This document shows, piece after piece, positions 1 through 9,119 of a stretch of 64,000 bases of DNA. Both the position numbers and the translations under genes were made by a program. The stretch comes from Microvirga vignae (lineage in GTDB: Bacteria > Pseudomonadota > Alphaproteobacteria > Rhizobiales > Beijerinckiaceae). The number at the start of each line of letters is the position of its first letter. The stretch's first letter is position 1. The stretch lies in assembly GCF_001017175.1 (NCBI RefSeq), contig NZ_LCYG01000087.1:484-64483 (forward strand). Reading direction: 5' to 3'. Under the pieces are notes generated by a model that was not told the origin of the DNA, made no database searches, and saw only the letters and a program-made list of their open reading frames with translations.

Positions 1-1467
1 GGTCGAGCCGAACAGCGTGTCGGCGCCGAGCCCGCCGCTGACGAGATCATTGCCCGCATCGGCGATGATCCAGTTGCCATGCTGGTTGCCGACGATCACG
101 TCGGCGAAGGCCGAGCCCCAGACGCCGTTGACGCTGTCATAGGTGTCGCCCGCCGCCTCGCCGCTGTTGCGGCCCGCGCCGTCGAGATAGACCTGAACCG
201 CCTCCTGAGCATGTTGGTAGGAGGCCACCGAGAAGCCGCCCGCGCCGAACAGCGCATCGGCCCCGGCACCGCCCTCGAGGAGGTTGTTGCCGCTCTCGCC
301 ATGGAGCGTGTCGTTGCCCGCGCCGCCCAGCAGGGTGTCGTCGCCGGTCGAGCCGTACAGCGTGTCGGCACTGGCCCCGCCGTCGACGAGATCGTTGCCG
401 GCATCGGCGATGATCCAGTTGGCGGCGGCATTGCCGATCAGCGTGTCGTGGAAGGCCGAGCCCCAGAGGCCGTTGACGGCGATGAACACGTCGCCGGCCG
501 CCTCGCCGGTGTTGGCGGCGGCGTCGCCCAGGTTTGCGGTGACGGCGATGAAGGCATGCTGGTAGGAGGCGACGCCGAAGCCGCCGGAGCCGTCGAGGGT
601 ATCGGCGCCGCCGCCGCCTTCGAGCAGGTTGTTGCCGCCTCCGCCGTAGAGCAGGTCGTTGCCGAAGCCGCCGACGAGGCTGTCGTCGCCGAGGCCGCCC
701 TGCAACAGGTCGTCGCCATCGGCCCCGTTCAGGACATCATTGCCGTCGCCGCCGTCGAGAATGTCGGCTCCAACTCCGCCTGTGAGAGTATCATCGCCGG
801 CGTCACCAAGCAGCCAGCCGCCGCCCGCGATTGCATCGTTCCCCAGCGTTCCAAGGGCCGTATTCACGAACAGAGAGGAATTTCCGGCATTGATGATCGT
901 GAGAATCTTGTGGATTCCACCGTCGGTCTGCACGTCGTCGGGGCATGAGGTATCGTGCTCCCACATTTGAAAATAGGGGCTCCAGGCGGATTCCGGAGGT
1001 GGGAGGGTCCAGACGTTCAAAGGCCAGACGCAAGGCTCCCACCAAGGCTGCTCGCTTTGATTCCAATCTTCTGGAGTCGGCTCCTCAACGGGACCAAGCC
1101 AATCATCGAAATCCAGTATCAGTATATGATCCCGAGGCCCGGTCTGTATCGCGTCGCTATCGGCCCATTGCGCGGTACCGGCATCCGGGTCCGTCAGGCA
1201 GATGAGCTGGCCTTGATCGTTCGCAGCCCAGATATTACCACTGTCGTCGACGTAGTAGGTGCCCTGCAGTGTGTCGACCCGTTCCAAATGCAGCGCGCCA
1301 TCGCCGGAGGTGCCGGTACCGGAGCCTCCGCTTCCCCATGAACCGGAATTCGTGGTTCCGCCATTCGTAATCGGGCCGGTGCTAACGGCCGTTCCGCCAT
1401 ACCAAACGCCACCGCCGCCACTGTTGTTGAAGAACGCCTCTAACGCCTGTTCGATCGAGAATGTCAT
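1..1467 (-). CDS. RTX (hemolysin-type calcium-binding) protein, N-terminal part, runs off left edge
   Basis: An open frame of 489 codons runs from ATG at 1467 to the window edge without a stop. The first roughly 200 residues are not recognised: a Gly/Ser/Thr-rich stretch, then a Trp-rich segment (WNQSEQPWWEP). From about residue 210 the protein becomes GGxGxDxLx nonapeptide repeats such as GGDGNDVLNGADGDD, which bind calcium and form parallel beta-rolls in type I secreted proteins. Two longer modules of about 115 residues each repeat in tandem, each holding ASYQHA, NGxWGSAF and NWIIADAGNDLV blocks. No Sec signal is visible, as expected for type I secretion. The secretion signal would be at the missing C-terminus, so substrate and activity (adhesin, enzyme or structural) cannot be assigned. 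A G-rich ribosome site (GGGGG) lies 4 bases before the ATG. Confidence 0.85.
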   Translation of the reverse strand, partial: MTFSIEQALEAFFNNSGGGGVWYGGTAVSTGPITNGGTTNSGSWGSGGSGTGTSGDGALHLERVDTLQGTYYVDDSGNIWAANDQGQLICLTDPDAGTAQWADSDAIQTGPRDHILILDFDDWLGPVEEPTPEDWNQSEQPWWEPCVWPLNVWTLPPPESAWSPYFQMWEHDTSCPDDVQTDGGIHKILTIINAGNSSLFVNTALGTLGNDAIAGGGWLLGDAGDDTLTGGVGADILDGGDGNDVLNGADGDDLLQGGLGDDSLVGGFGNDLLYGGGGNNLLEGGGGADTLDGSGGFGVASYQHAFIAVTANLGDAAANTGEAAGDVFIAVNGLWGSAFHDTLIGNAAANWIIADAGNDLVDGGASADTLYGSTGDDTLLGGAGNDTLHGESGNNLLEGGAGADALFGAGGFSVASYQHAQEAVQVYLDGAGRNSGEAAGDTYDSVNGVWGSAFADVIVGNQHGNWIIADAGNDLVSGGLGADTLFGST

Positions 1468-1477
1468 GTTGCCCCCA

Positions 1478-2158
1478 TATGTGCAGACCCGCTTCTGACG
1501 AGAGGAACGATCCGCCTCGCTGCTCAAGTCGCATCCATCCGTGCGACATTGAAATGATGCATCATTTCCTAGCGCACTTGAAGTGCGCTGTGACACGGGC
1601 TGACAATTACATCTCCTGATTGCAGTCGATCTGGTCGCGAGAGCACGCAAATTCATTGAAAGCTATTCGCCCCGCGATCAGCTTCTAGTTTATAGGGATG
1701 TCGACCTGCAGCTCAGGAAGCTAAAGCCATATTGGTTCATGTTTGAGATCCGCGCCTTTAAGGATCTTTCCCTCCGCCTGCCCGCATAGTGGCTCGTTCC
1801 CTGTCAGGAGAAATCAGGATCGGCCGCATCGATTCGTCTGAGGCGATTCTGAGGCGGTTTTTCCCGGATCCACGGGTCGGCGCTGCCAGGGATTGTTGAT
1901 GGCTCCGGTCTTCTCCGGAAACTCTTTCATGCCGTCTGCAACATCCCGCGATCGTGGTGAATAGATTGCGCAGCTACGAATCCTCGGGATGCAAGGAGCG
2001 ACAGCATCTGCTCCGCTGCTTTGTGAAATCCCGATCCACCGGCGTCAGGTCTCGATCCCACATGCCCGCCCAGAAACGGTCGTTTGTGAGAGTGGCTCGC
2101 AGGACAGAGAAAAGCCTGCCGAAGCGGGCTCTCTCAGCGACGAGGGTCAGGGGCCGAG
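1478..2158. other. Gap without a convincing gene
   Basis: About 680 bases upstream of the RTX gene. Small open frames on the plus strand here (for example 1954-2193 and 1989-2231) have no recognisable domain, and the second is antisense to the RTX vestige. On the minus strand an imperfect GC hairpin with TTCG loop followed by TTTTCTC (about 2107-2130) could end transcription coming from the vestige. The promoter of the RTX gene should lie here, but I could not point to convincing -35/-10 boxes. Confidence 0.4.
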
Positions 2159-2227
2159 TTACAGGACGAAGAAGTCCTTGTTGGTCAGCTTGAGGTTCTT
2201 CTGCAGTGTGGCGAACCGGATCGCCGA
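2159..2227 (-). pseudogene. Vestigial C-terminus of an RTX protein
   Basis: On the minus strand, 22 codons read as a typical terminal segment of RTX calcium-binding proteins (core ATLQKNLKLTNKDFF, then VL and a stop at 2159-2161). Such proteins often end in a hydrophobic, DFxx-like tail used as the type I secretion signal. An in-frame TAA sits immediately upstream (2228-2230), so no protein body is attached. I read this as the last remnant of a deleted RTX gene, or the displaced tail of a neighbour. The match is by family resemblance of a short peptide, so certainty is moderate. Confidence 0.55.
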
Positions 2228-2260
2228 TTAAGCCTTGCTACGCCAGATTTGACGACGTCG

Positions 2261-2285
2261 ACGGCCGGGCTCGCCCGGCCGTTTT
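2261..2285 (+). terminator. Perfect GC hairpin with T-tract
   Basis: ACGGCCGGGC at 2261-2270 pairs with GCCCGGCCGT at 2273-2282, followed by TTTT. The T-run is on the plus strand, so it would best stop plus-strand transcripts heading into the lipid kinase gene. The same hairpin also lies 14 bases past the kinase stop and could act on that transcript. Confidence 0.55.
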
Positions 2286-2298
2286 CCCTTGCGGCTTG

Positions 2299-3228
2299 TC
2301 AGGGCGCGACCACAGATAGCCGGCGCTTGCCCAAACCAATCTCAAGCGGAAGGCAACCGCTCGGATCCCCATCCAGCTGGACCGGATCTCCGTCATGGCC
2401 GGTGATGCGGACCGCTTTGGCCGCAACCGTCCGATAGCCCGGCAAATGGTCGAGATGTCCTAGGCCCATGCCGATGATGTAGAGCAGCGTGCTCAGCCGC
2501 CCGCCGCGCAGGAAGAGACAGACCTGGAGTTCGGGCTTGCCGATGTCAGCCCGCGGAGCAAGCTGGAACTCGCCACCGTAGAGCCGGCTCTTCGCCACGA
2601 TGACGGAGCTTGCTTCCACCACCTCCGCTCCATCGATCTCGACCCGGTAGCGGCGCGGCACCCCGGCCACGAATTCGCGCAGCCCCTGCATGACATAGGC
2701 CAGCTTGCCGATCTTTTTCTTCAAGCGAAGGCTGGTGCGGCTGACGATATGGGCATCCATGCCGACCCCGCACATGAGCGTGAAGTATCGCCCGTTCGCG
2801 CAGCCGACATGAATGTCCCGCATCATTCCACGGGCAAGAAGGGGCGCCAAGGCATCGGCCTGTCTTGGAATCCGCAGGTCCCGCGACAGCACGTTGGTGG
2901 TGCCGGTGGGGATGATCCCCAACGCGGGCGGCTGCGACGGCTCCCGCGCCATCAGGCCGTTGATCGCCTCGTTGATCGTGCCGTCACCGCCTGCGACCAC
3001 CACCACGTCGATGTCCGAGCCGCACTCCCGAGCCGCGCGCTCGGCATCGCCGGCACTCGCCGTTTCCCACAGCCGGACCTCGGCTCCCTCCTTCTGGAGC
3101 TCGCTCAAGACCGCAGCGAGATGCCGGCGCTGCCTCCGTCCGGCCGTCGGGTTATGGATCACGAGCAGCCGCCGAGCCGGTGAAAGACGGCTTTCAGGAT
3201 CTGCAGCAGAACCACTCGTCCCGGTCAC
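2299..3228 (-). CDS. Diacylglycerol kinase family lipid kinase (YegS/DgkB type)
   Basis: Encodes 309 residues of the DAGK catalytic family, cytosolic or membrane-associated enzymes that phosphorylate lipid alcohols with ATP. The N-terminal phosphate-binding region carries VIHNPTAGRR (about residue 24) and the nucleotide-binding signature VVAGGDGTINEAINGL (about residue 78). PTGTTNVLSRDL follows near residue 110, also typical of the family. Length matches the usual about 300 residues. The start is GTG with a weak ribosome site. The exact lipid substrate cannot be read from sequence; diacylglycerol, ceramide-like lipids or polyprenol are all possible within this family. It stands alone, with the next gene in the opposite direction about 150 bases away. 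Confidence 0.88.
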   Translation of the reverse strand: MTGTSGSAADPESRLSPARRLLVIHNPTAGRRQRRHLAAVLSELQKEGAEVRLWETASAGDAERAARECGSDIDVVVVAGGDGTINEAINGLMAREPSQPPALGIIPTGTTNVLSRDLRIPRQADALAPLLARGMMRDIHVGCANGRYFTLMCGVGMDAHIVSRTSLRLKKKIGKLAYVMQGLREFVAGVPRRYRVEIDGAEVVEASSVIVAKSRLYGGEFQLAPRADIGKPELQVCLFLRGGRLSTLLYIIGMGLGHLDHLPGYRTVAAKAVRITGHDGDPVQLDGDPSGCLPLEIGLGKRRLSVVAP

Positions 3229-3375
3229 GTCAGCGCTTTCGAAAAGGTTGAGGAGCCGGCGAAATACGGGACCATTCCCAAGAGCCGCACATAATGTCAG
3301 GGCGGCCGATTCGGCGGATCACGTTGACACCGGAGCCATTGGATCTAGCTGATCGATCGAGACTGAGGAGATACC

Positions 3376-3840
3376 ATGACCAACGCCACAATGTCAGTCA
3401 TGACCGGCGGTTGCCAATGCGGCGCGGTCCGTTACGCGCTCATGTCCGAGCCGACCCATGCCAGCATCTGCCATTGCCGCATGTGCCAGAAGGCATTCGG
3501 CAATTACTTCGCGCCGCTGACTGGGGTGCCGCGGAAAGATCTGGTCTGGACGAAAGGCCAGCCTGGAATTTTCAGGAGCTCGGAAGCCGTGGAGCGCGGC
3601 TTTTGCCGTGATTGCGGCACACCGCTGACCTATTCCTACCTGGAGACCGACCGCATCAGCATCTCGATCGGCAGCCTCGATGAGCCCGGCCGGGTGACAC
3701 CGGAGATTCAATACGGCATCGAGAGCAAGATCCCCGTCTTCGAAATTCTGCACACGCTGCCCGGCGAGAGGACGGAAGACTACGCGACGCCGGAGGAATT
3801 GGCGAAAATGGCCTCCCGCCAGCACCCGGACCACGACTAG
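3376..3840 (+). CDS. GFA family protein (CENP-V/glutathione-dependent formaldehyde-activating-like)
   Basis: A 154-residue protein with the zinc-binding cysteine pattern of the GFA/CENP-V fold: GGCQCGAVRY near residue 12, CHCRMCQ near residue 34 and FCRDCGTPL near residue 76. The founding Gfa enzyme joins glutathione and formaldehyde. Most family members of this size have no proven activity, so the name is a family label. A clear ribosome site (GAGGAG) precedes the ATG at 3376. The stop lies 3 bases before the convergent stop of the VWA gene, leaving no room for a separate terminator. Confidence 0.85.
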   Translation: MTNATMSVMTGGCQCGAVRYALMSEPTHASICHCRMCQKAFGNYFAPLTGVPRKDLVWTKGQPGIFRSSEAVERGFCRDCGTPLTYSYLETDRISISIGSLDEPGRVTPEIQYGIESKIPVFEILHTLPGERTEDYATPEELAKMASRQHPDHD

Positions 3841-3843
3841 ATG

Positions 3844-5820
3844 CTACTCCACTCGGAGAGGCTTGCGGGCGATCACGAGATTGCCCGCCTCGCCGGGAGC
3901 CATCATCACGTATCGCACCTCGTAAGCCCCCGCCTCTTCAGGCGCATCGAGGGTAACGGACGATTTATCGGGTGACGCATTCTGATAATCGGTGAAGGCA
4001 TCGGGGGCGGCCCCGACGGGAACGATGGTGATGAAATCCCCCTCGCCCTTGGGACCGTCGAATGCAACCGTTACCTCGCCTCCTCGCTCGACCTGATCCG
4101 GCGCGGAGACGCTGCCGACGGCAGGCTCCACATCGATGGGCGTCGAGGCAAGGACCTTGTAGGTGCCGTTGGATTCCAGCACGAACCGGACCTCATACGG
4201 CCCCGGCTCGCTCGGCAGACGCAGCGAGACCTGCTGGCCTTCCGGGCGCTCGTAGGCGCCGGAGATCCACGACCCCTCCTCCGCTCTCTTTTTCACGACG
4301 CCAATGAAGGTGTCGCCCCCGCCTGTTCCGGTGAAGCCGACCCGGATGGTGGTTCCGGCCATGCCACGGGCCGGGGCGGTGACCGTCGCGCTCGCAGGAA
4401 CCACCTCGATCTTTTTCGCAGCCAGAATCTTCGGGTCGAGACCCGAAACGTAGCGGACTTCATAAGAGCCGGGCTCTGCCGGAAGGCGCAGCCGCGCCGG
4501 AGAGCCATTGTCGGCATAAACCCACGCCCCGGCCTCGAAGGTATTCGCGTCGGTTCCGGTCTTGGCCAGTCCGACCCAATCCTCTGCCGCGTTGGGACCT
4601 GTGAACGTCACCGAGATCTCAGACCCTGCCGTGCCCTTGGCCGGAGCATCGAGAGTGGCCGAGACGGGAGTTGCCGTGATCTTGACCCGCGCCAGGATCG
4701 CTCCGCTGACATCCGAGACGTAGCGCAATTCATACTCGCCAGGCTCCCCTGGAACGCGCACTTTGAGAGGATTGCCGTCGTGCGTGTAGCTGTAATGCCG
4801 GGTCTCCAGGGCATCGCCATTCGGGCGGGCGAAAACGATGTAATCGTCCTTCCCGTTGGGACCGGCCCATTTCACCTCGAGAGTGCCGGTCGCGGGGACG
4901 CTCGTCTTCGCCGGCTGCAGGCTGGCCTTCGGAAGATCGGCGGAGAGCACCACGACGATCTTTGCGGGCGCGTCCTTCGTGACCTCGATCTCGCTCTGCC
5001 CCGTCCTCGCACCGGCGACAGCCGAAACGCGATACCGCCCCGGCGACAGGGAGATCGATCCGGAGACGCCTTCCGCAATCACTCCGGCATCGCCGCTGCG
5101 GGTGATGGTGAACGTCGCTGCAGGCACCGAACGCCCGCCCTCGATCGCTTCGAGCGGAATCGAGCGGGTCACGACGGCAGCCTTCGGCTTCGCCTGTGCG
5201 GTGGCCTTCAAGGCTTGGCCGAGTTCGCCCGCATTCGATGCCGCGACGAAGGTGCCGCCTGTCCGGTCTGCGATGCAGGACAGCTTCGGGCGCTCCAGGG
5301 CCGAGACGTCAAACCCGATCACATGCGCCACGAAGCGGGCATTCTTGCGCTTCAGCTCTTCGGCCGCGGCGCAAGGATCACCCTGGCAGGTCTCGATCCC
5401 ATCCGTGACGATGATGACGCTGCCCGGCTTGCCAGAATCCAAAAGGTTTGCTGCTTCCTTCAAAGACGCGGTGATCGGCGTCTTCCCCCGGGGCGTGAGG
5501 CGATCCGCGACCGCCTGCACCTTGGATTTGTCGACGGCACTTACCGGCAAGGCGGTCTCGATATCATTGCAATCACCGGCCCGGCGATGGCCATAGGCCA
5601 CGAGCCCGAGCCGCGCGCCTTTCGGTAGAGCCTCTACCAGAGAGGAGACCGCATCCCGCGCGATATCCATCTTGGGCTTGTCATCGATCCGGCCCCACAT
5701 GCTGTTCGAGGCATCTATCACGAGCACGGTCGGTGTCGCGCCGTGTTCCTGCGCCTCTCCCGGATGAGCAACGAAGACGATGCCAAGAAGAGCGAGCGCA
5801 GTGCCGAAGGATAATTTCAT
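3844..5820 (-). CDS. Secreted VWA-domain protein with four Ig-like repeats
   Basis: I start the gene at 5820 because MKLSFGTALALLGIVFVAHPGEAQ forms a signal peptide, giving 658 residues. The upstream in-frame ATG at 5859 would prepend 13 residues encoded by a palindromic repeat. The mature protein opens with a von Willebrand A domain: the metal site DASNSMW, then TPRGKTPI and TDGIETCQGDPC. After a PEGA-like stretch come four related modules of about 85 residues, each ending in a PGEPGEYELRYVS-type beta strand (AEPGSYEVRYVS, SEPGPYEVRFV, EEAGAYEVRYV). Function is probably binding of an envelope or extracellular partner. It ends tail-to-tail with the GFA gene. Confidence 0.85.
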   Translation of the reverse strand: MKLSFGTALALLGIVFVAHPGEAQEHGATPTVLVIDASNSMWGRIDDKPKMDIARDAVSSLVEALPKGARLGLVAYGHRRAGDCNDIETALPVSAVDKSKVQAVADRLTPRGKTPITASLKEAANLLDSGKPGSVIIVTDGIETCQGDPCAAAEELKRKNARFVAHVIGFDVSALERPKLSCIADRTGGTFVAASNAGELGQALKATAQAKPKAAVVTRSIPLEAIEGGRSVPAATFTITRSGDAGVIAEGVSGSISLSPGRYRVSAVAGARTGQSEIEVTKDAPAKIVVVLSADLPKASLQPAKTSVPATGTLEVKWAGPNGKDDYIVFARPNGDALETRHYSYTHDGNPLKVRVPGEPGEYELRYVSDVSGAILARVKITATPVSATLDAPAKGTAGSEISVTFTGPNAAEDWVGLAKTGTDANTFEAGAWVYADNGSPARLRLPAEPGSYEVRYVSGLDPKILAAKKIEVVPASATVTAPARGMAGTTIRVGFTGTGGGDTFIGVVKKRAEEGSWISGAYERPEGQQVSLRLPSEPGPYEVRFVLESNGTYKVLASTPIDVEPAVGSVSAPDQVERGGEVTVAFDGPKGEGDFITIVPVGAAPDAFTDYQNASPDKSSVTLDAPEEAGAYEVRYVMMAPGEAGNLVIARKPLRVE

Positions 5821-5853
5821 GATCCCATGCCCCGAGGCTCCGTTCCTCAAGCG

Positions 5854-5901
5854 GCGCATCGTTCATGCGGAAAACCGGATCCACTTTTCCGCACGATGCG
5901 C
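5854..5901. repeat. RIME/REP-like palindromic element, copy 1
   Basis: Nested inverted repeat: outer arms GCGCATCGT (5854-5862) and ACGATGCGC (5893-5901), inner arms TGCGGAAAA (5866-5874) and TTTTCCGCA (5885-5893), around a CCGGATCC core. It shares that core with copies at 15356-15469 and 46777-46873. It lies between the VWA gene and the alaS terminator. Confidence 0.75.
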
Positions 5902-5960
5902 TAGCGAGGCTTCAGAGAGATCGCTCCTTCCGTCAAGTCAACGAGAGTCGAATACCGGGG

Positions 5961-6000
5961 AATAAAAAGCAGTGCGAACGCTTTTGCCGCTCGCACTGCT
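5961..6000 (-). terminator. alaS terminator
   Basis: Read on the minus strand, AGCAGTGCGA (6000-5991) pairs perfectly with TCGCACTGCT (5977-5968) and is followed by TTTTATT. It lies 50 bases after the alaS stop. Confidence 0.85.
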
Positions 6001-6051
6001 TCTATGAGTGTTTGATCACACCGATGCGAATGATCGGTGCGAGATCAGTTC

Positions 6052-8706
6052 TTAAGCGGCGTTCGAAAGCGCTGCTTCGATGGCAGACAAGGCTGCCTCA
6101 GCCTGAGCCCCATCCGGACCGCCGGCCTGGGCCATGTCGCGGCGCCCGCCGCCGCCCTTGCCACCGAGCTTCTCGGAGCCGATGCGCACGAGCGAGACCG
6201 CATCGTACTTCGCCGTCAGGTCATCCGTGACAGCGACCACGATACCGGCCTTGCCGTCTTCGGCGACGCCCACGATGGCGACGACGCCGGAGCCGAGGCG
6301 CTTCTTGCCCTCGTCGGCGAGGCTCTTCAGATCCTTCATCTCGACGCCGGTAACAGCGCGGGCCATGAGCTTGGTGCCAGCCACGTCCTTGATTGGTTCG
6401 CCACCGCTGGTGCCGCCACCGCCCATGGCGAGCTTGCGGCGAGCTTCAGCCAGATCGCGCTCCAGCTTGCGCCGCTCCTCAAGCAGGGCAGACAGGCGCG
6501 GAGACACATCATCGACTGGCGTCTTCAGCAGGCTGGCAACTTCACGCAGCTTACGACTTTCACCGGTCAGGTGACGGCGCGCAGCATCGGCTGTCATTGC
6601 CTCGACGCGACGCACGCCTGCGGCGACCGCGCTTTCGGACACGATGGTGATCACGCCGATATCGCCCGTGTGGTTCACATGCGTGCCGCCACAGAGCTCC
6701 ACGGAGAAGACCCTGTTGCCGTCTGCCTTGCCCATGGAGACGACGCGAACCTCATCGCCGTACTTCTCGCCGAAGAGCGCGCGAGCACCGGACTCGATCG
6801 CCTCGTCGACGGCCATGAGCTTCGTAACGACAGGCTCGTTCTGGAGGAGCACCCTGTTGGCGATCTCCTCGACCTTCGCGAGTTCCGCATCCTCGATAGG
6901 CTTCGGATGACTGAAGTCAAAGCGCAGGCGATCGGGAGCCACCAGGGAGCCCTTCTGGGCCACGTGATCGCCAAGCACCTGGCGCAGAGCCTCGTGCAGG
7001 AGGTGCGTCGCGGAATGGTTCGCGCGAATGGCCGAGCGGCGCTCATGATCCACGATCAGCTCGAGCGACTGGTTCGGCTTCAGCGTACCGTGCTCCACGG
7101 TGACATGGTGCACGAAGAGGTCTCCGAGCTTCTTCTCGGTATTGGTCACGAAGACCCGGGCACCGTCGCCCTGCATGACGCCGGTATCGCCGACCTGGCC
7201 ACCGGACTCGCCATAGAACGGCGTCTGGTTGAGAATCACGAGGCCTGTCTCGCCGGGCTTCAGCTCCTGCACTTCCTTGCCGTCCTTGAGCAGGGCGACG
7301 ACGACGCCCTCGGCATTCTCGGTGTCGTAGCCCAAGAACTCCGTAGCGCCGGTACGTTCCTTTACCGAGAACCAGACGGTCTCAGTCGCCGCCTCGCCCG
7401 AGCCGGACCAGGCCGCGCGGGCCTTCTCGCGCTGGCGCTCCATGGCCGCGTTGAAGGCCTCCGTGTCCACGCCGATGCCACGCGGCTTCAGGGCGTCCTG
7501 CGTGAGATCCAGCGGGAAGCCATAGGTGTCGTAGAGTGTGAAAGCCGTATCGCCCGAGAGGTTCTGGCCCTTGGTGAGGTTGCGGGTCTCCTCGTCGAGA
7601 ATCGACAGGCCGCGCTCCAGGGTCTTGCGGAAGCGGGTCTCCTCCAGCTTCAGCGTCTCGGTGATGAGTGCCTCAGCACGGATCAGCTCAGGATAGGCCT
7701 GCCCCATCTCGCGCACGAGAGCAGGCACGAGGCGGTACATGAGCGGCTCCTTGGCGCCGAGCAGCTGTGCATGGCGCATGGCGCGGCGCATGATGCGGCG
7801 AAGCACATAGCCGCGGCCTTCGTTCGAGGGCAGAACGCCATCGGCCACGAGGAAGCAGGAGGTGCGCAGGTGGTCCGCGATCACGCGATGCGAGGCCTTG
7901 CGATCACCTTCCGGCGCAACGCCTGTGGCATGGGCCACGGCCTCGATGAGAGTGCGGAAGAGATCCGTGTCGTAGTTCGAGTGCACGCCCTGCAGGATCG
8001 CCGAGACGCGCTCAAGGCCCATGCCGGTATCGATGGAAGGCTTCGGCAGGCCGATGCGGTTGCCGGGCTCGATCTGCTCGTATTGCATGAATACGAGATT
8101 CCAGAACTCGAGGAATCGGTCGCCGTCCTCCTCCGGGCTGCCAGGAGGGCCGCCCCAGAGCTTGTCGCCCTGGTCGATGAAGATTTCCGAGCACGGACCG
8201 CAGGGGCCTGTATCGCCCATCTGCCAAAAATTGTCGGAGGTCGGGATGCGGATGATCTTGGAATCGGAGAAGCCCGCGATCTTCTTCCAGAGGTTCGCCG
8301 CCTCGTCGTCGTCGTGGTAGACGGTGACGAGGAGCTTGTCCTTCGGCAGGTCGAATTCCTTGGTGATCAGCCCCCAGGCGAGCTCGATGGCACGCTCCTT
8401 GAAGTAGTCGCCGAACGAGAAGTTGCCGAGCATCTCGAAGAAGGTGTGGTGGCGCGCCGTATAGCCCACATTGTCGAGATCGTTGTGCTTGCCGCCCGCG
8501 CGCACGCATTTCTGCGCCGTCGCCGCCGTGGTGTAGGGACGCTTCTCGGCACCCGTGAAGACGTTCTTGAACTGCACCATGCCGGCATTCGTGAACATCA
8601 GGGTCGGGTCGTTGCGGGGCACGAGGGGGCTCGATGCCACGACCTCATGACCGTTCTTGGCGAAGTAATCGAGGAAGGCCGACCGGATTTCGTTGACGCC
8701 GCTCAT
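6052..8706 (-). CDS. alaS: Alanyl-tRNA synthetase
   Basis: A full-length 884-residue class II synthetase that charges tRNA-Ala in the cytoplasm. The N-terminal aminoacylation core contains [38 protein letters not shown] and GPCGPCSEI. The editing domain has the zinc-ligand pair HSATHLLH (about residue 555) and [13 protein letters not shown] (about residue 660), which removes Ser and Gly mischarged to tRNA-Ala. A coiled region ([19 protein letters not shown]) leads to a C-Ala domain with a glycine-rich [16 protein letters not shown] segment. The order alaS downstream of recA is common in this bacterial order. A strong terminator follows it. Confidence 0.98.
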   Translation of the reverse strand: MSGVNEIRSAFLDYFAKNGHEVVASSPLVPRNDPTLMFTNAGMVQFKNVFTGAEKRPYTTAATAQKCVRAGGKHNDLDNVGYTARHHTFFEMLGNFSFGDYFKERAIELAWGLITKEFDLPKDKLLVTVYHDDDEAANLWKKIAGFSDSKIIRIPTSDNFWQMGDTGPCGPCSEIFIDQGDKLWGGPPGSPEEDGDRFLEFWNLVFMQYEQIEPGNRIGLPKPSIDTGMGLERVSAILQGVHSNYDTDLFRTLIEAVAHATGVAPEGDRKASHRVIADHLRTSCFLVADGVLPSNEGRGYVLRRIMRRAMRHAQLLGAKEPLMYRLVPALVREMGQAYPELIRAEALITETLKLEETRFRKTLERGLSILDEETRNLTKGQNLSGDTAFTLYDTYGFPLDLTQDALKPRGIGVDTEAFNAAMERQREKARAAWSGSGEAATETVWFSVKERTGATEFLGYDTENAEGVVVALLKDGKEVQELKPGETGLVILNQTPFYGESGGQVGDTGVMQGDGARVFVTNTEKKLGDLFVHHVTVEHGTLKPNQSLELIVDHERRSAIRANHSATHLLHEALRQVLGDHVAQKGSLVAPDRLRFDFSHPKPIEDAELAKVEEIANRVLLQNEPVVTKLMAVDEAIESGARALFGEKYGDEVRVVSMGKADGNRVFSVELCGGTHVNHTGDIGVITIVSESAVAAGVRRVEAMTADAARRHLTGESRKLREVASLLKTPVDDVSPRLSALLEERRKLERDLAEARRKLAMGGGGTSGGEPIKDVAGTKLMARAVTGVEMKDLKSLADEGKKRLGSGVVAIVGVAEDGKAGIVVAVTDDLTAKYDAVSLVRIGSEKLGGKGGGGRRDMAQAGGPDGAQAEAALSAIEAALSNAA

Positions 8707-9119
8707 GGGTTCTCAAACTCAGAAGGAGGGTTTTTAGGCCCGAAAAGGTATTGTTGGTGGGCGGTTTTAGCCGCACCCGGCCCCTCTGTCGAGGCGGCGT
8801 TTCGGCTACAGAAGCGAATAGGCGCGCACTGAGCGCCTCGGTCCGATTGGCGCATCTGGAATGCAAGGAGCCGGAAGGCTTGAACAATTCGGATCTTGGG
8901 CACTTGGTCACCTTCCCGGACGTCCGCCGGACTGGGACAGGCTGCCATCCCTGGCCTGCCCGGAACCCTGTTGGAGCAAGCCCCCAAGGACATGCTTCCC
9001 TTGCTTTCGGGGAGCCAGCACAATTATAGTTTCGGGACTTACAAGAATCGTGGGGAGCGGCAACGCCAGTGTGGATCACGTCCTGTCCCGGACGCTCAGA
9101 CAGCGCGCCATGGAGAATC
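8707..9119. other. Gap between divergent alaS and outer-membrane-type gene
   Basis: About 410 bases. No domain-bearing frame is present. On the minus strand TATAAT (9028-9023) matches a -10 box that could serve alaS, but no matching -35 at the right spacing is evident. No T-box-like structure was recognised. Ribosome site GGAG at 9112-9115 belongs to the gene that starts at 9120. Confidence 0.4.

Noticed and set aside
79-948. 289-residue plus-strand frame at left end
   Set aside because: Reverse reading of the RTX repeats; its repeating VVAxxAVExV pattern is just the complement of the Gly-Asp repeats.
5821-5859. Longer N-terminus of the VWA gene from ATG 5859
   Set aside because: Those 13 codons overlap a palindromic repeat and would mask the signal peptide that starts at 5820.
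6037-8832. 931-residue frame antisense to alaS
   Set aside because: Shadow of alaS in a GC-rich genome; composition is His/Arg/Ala-rich and shows no family motif.
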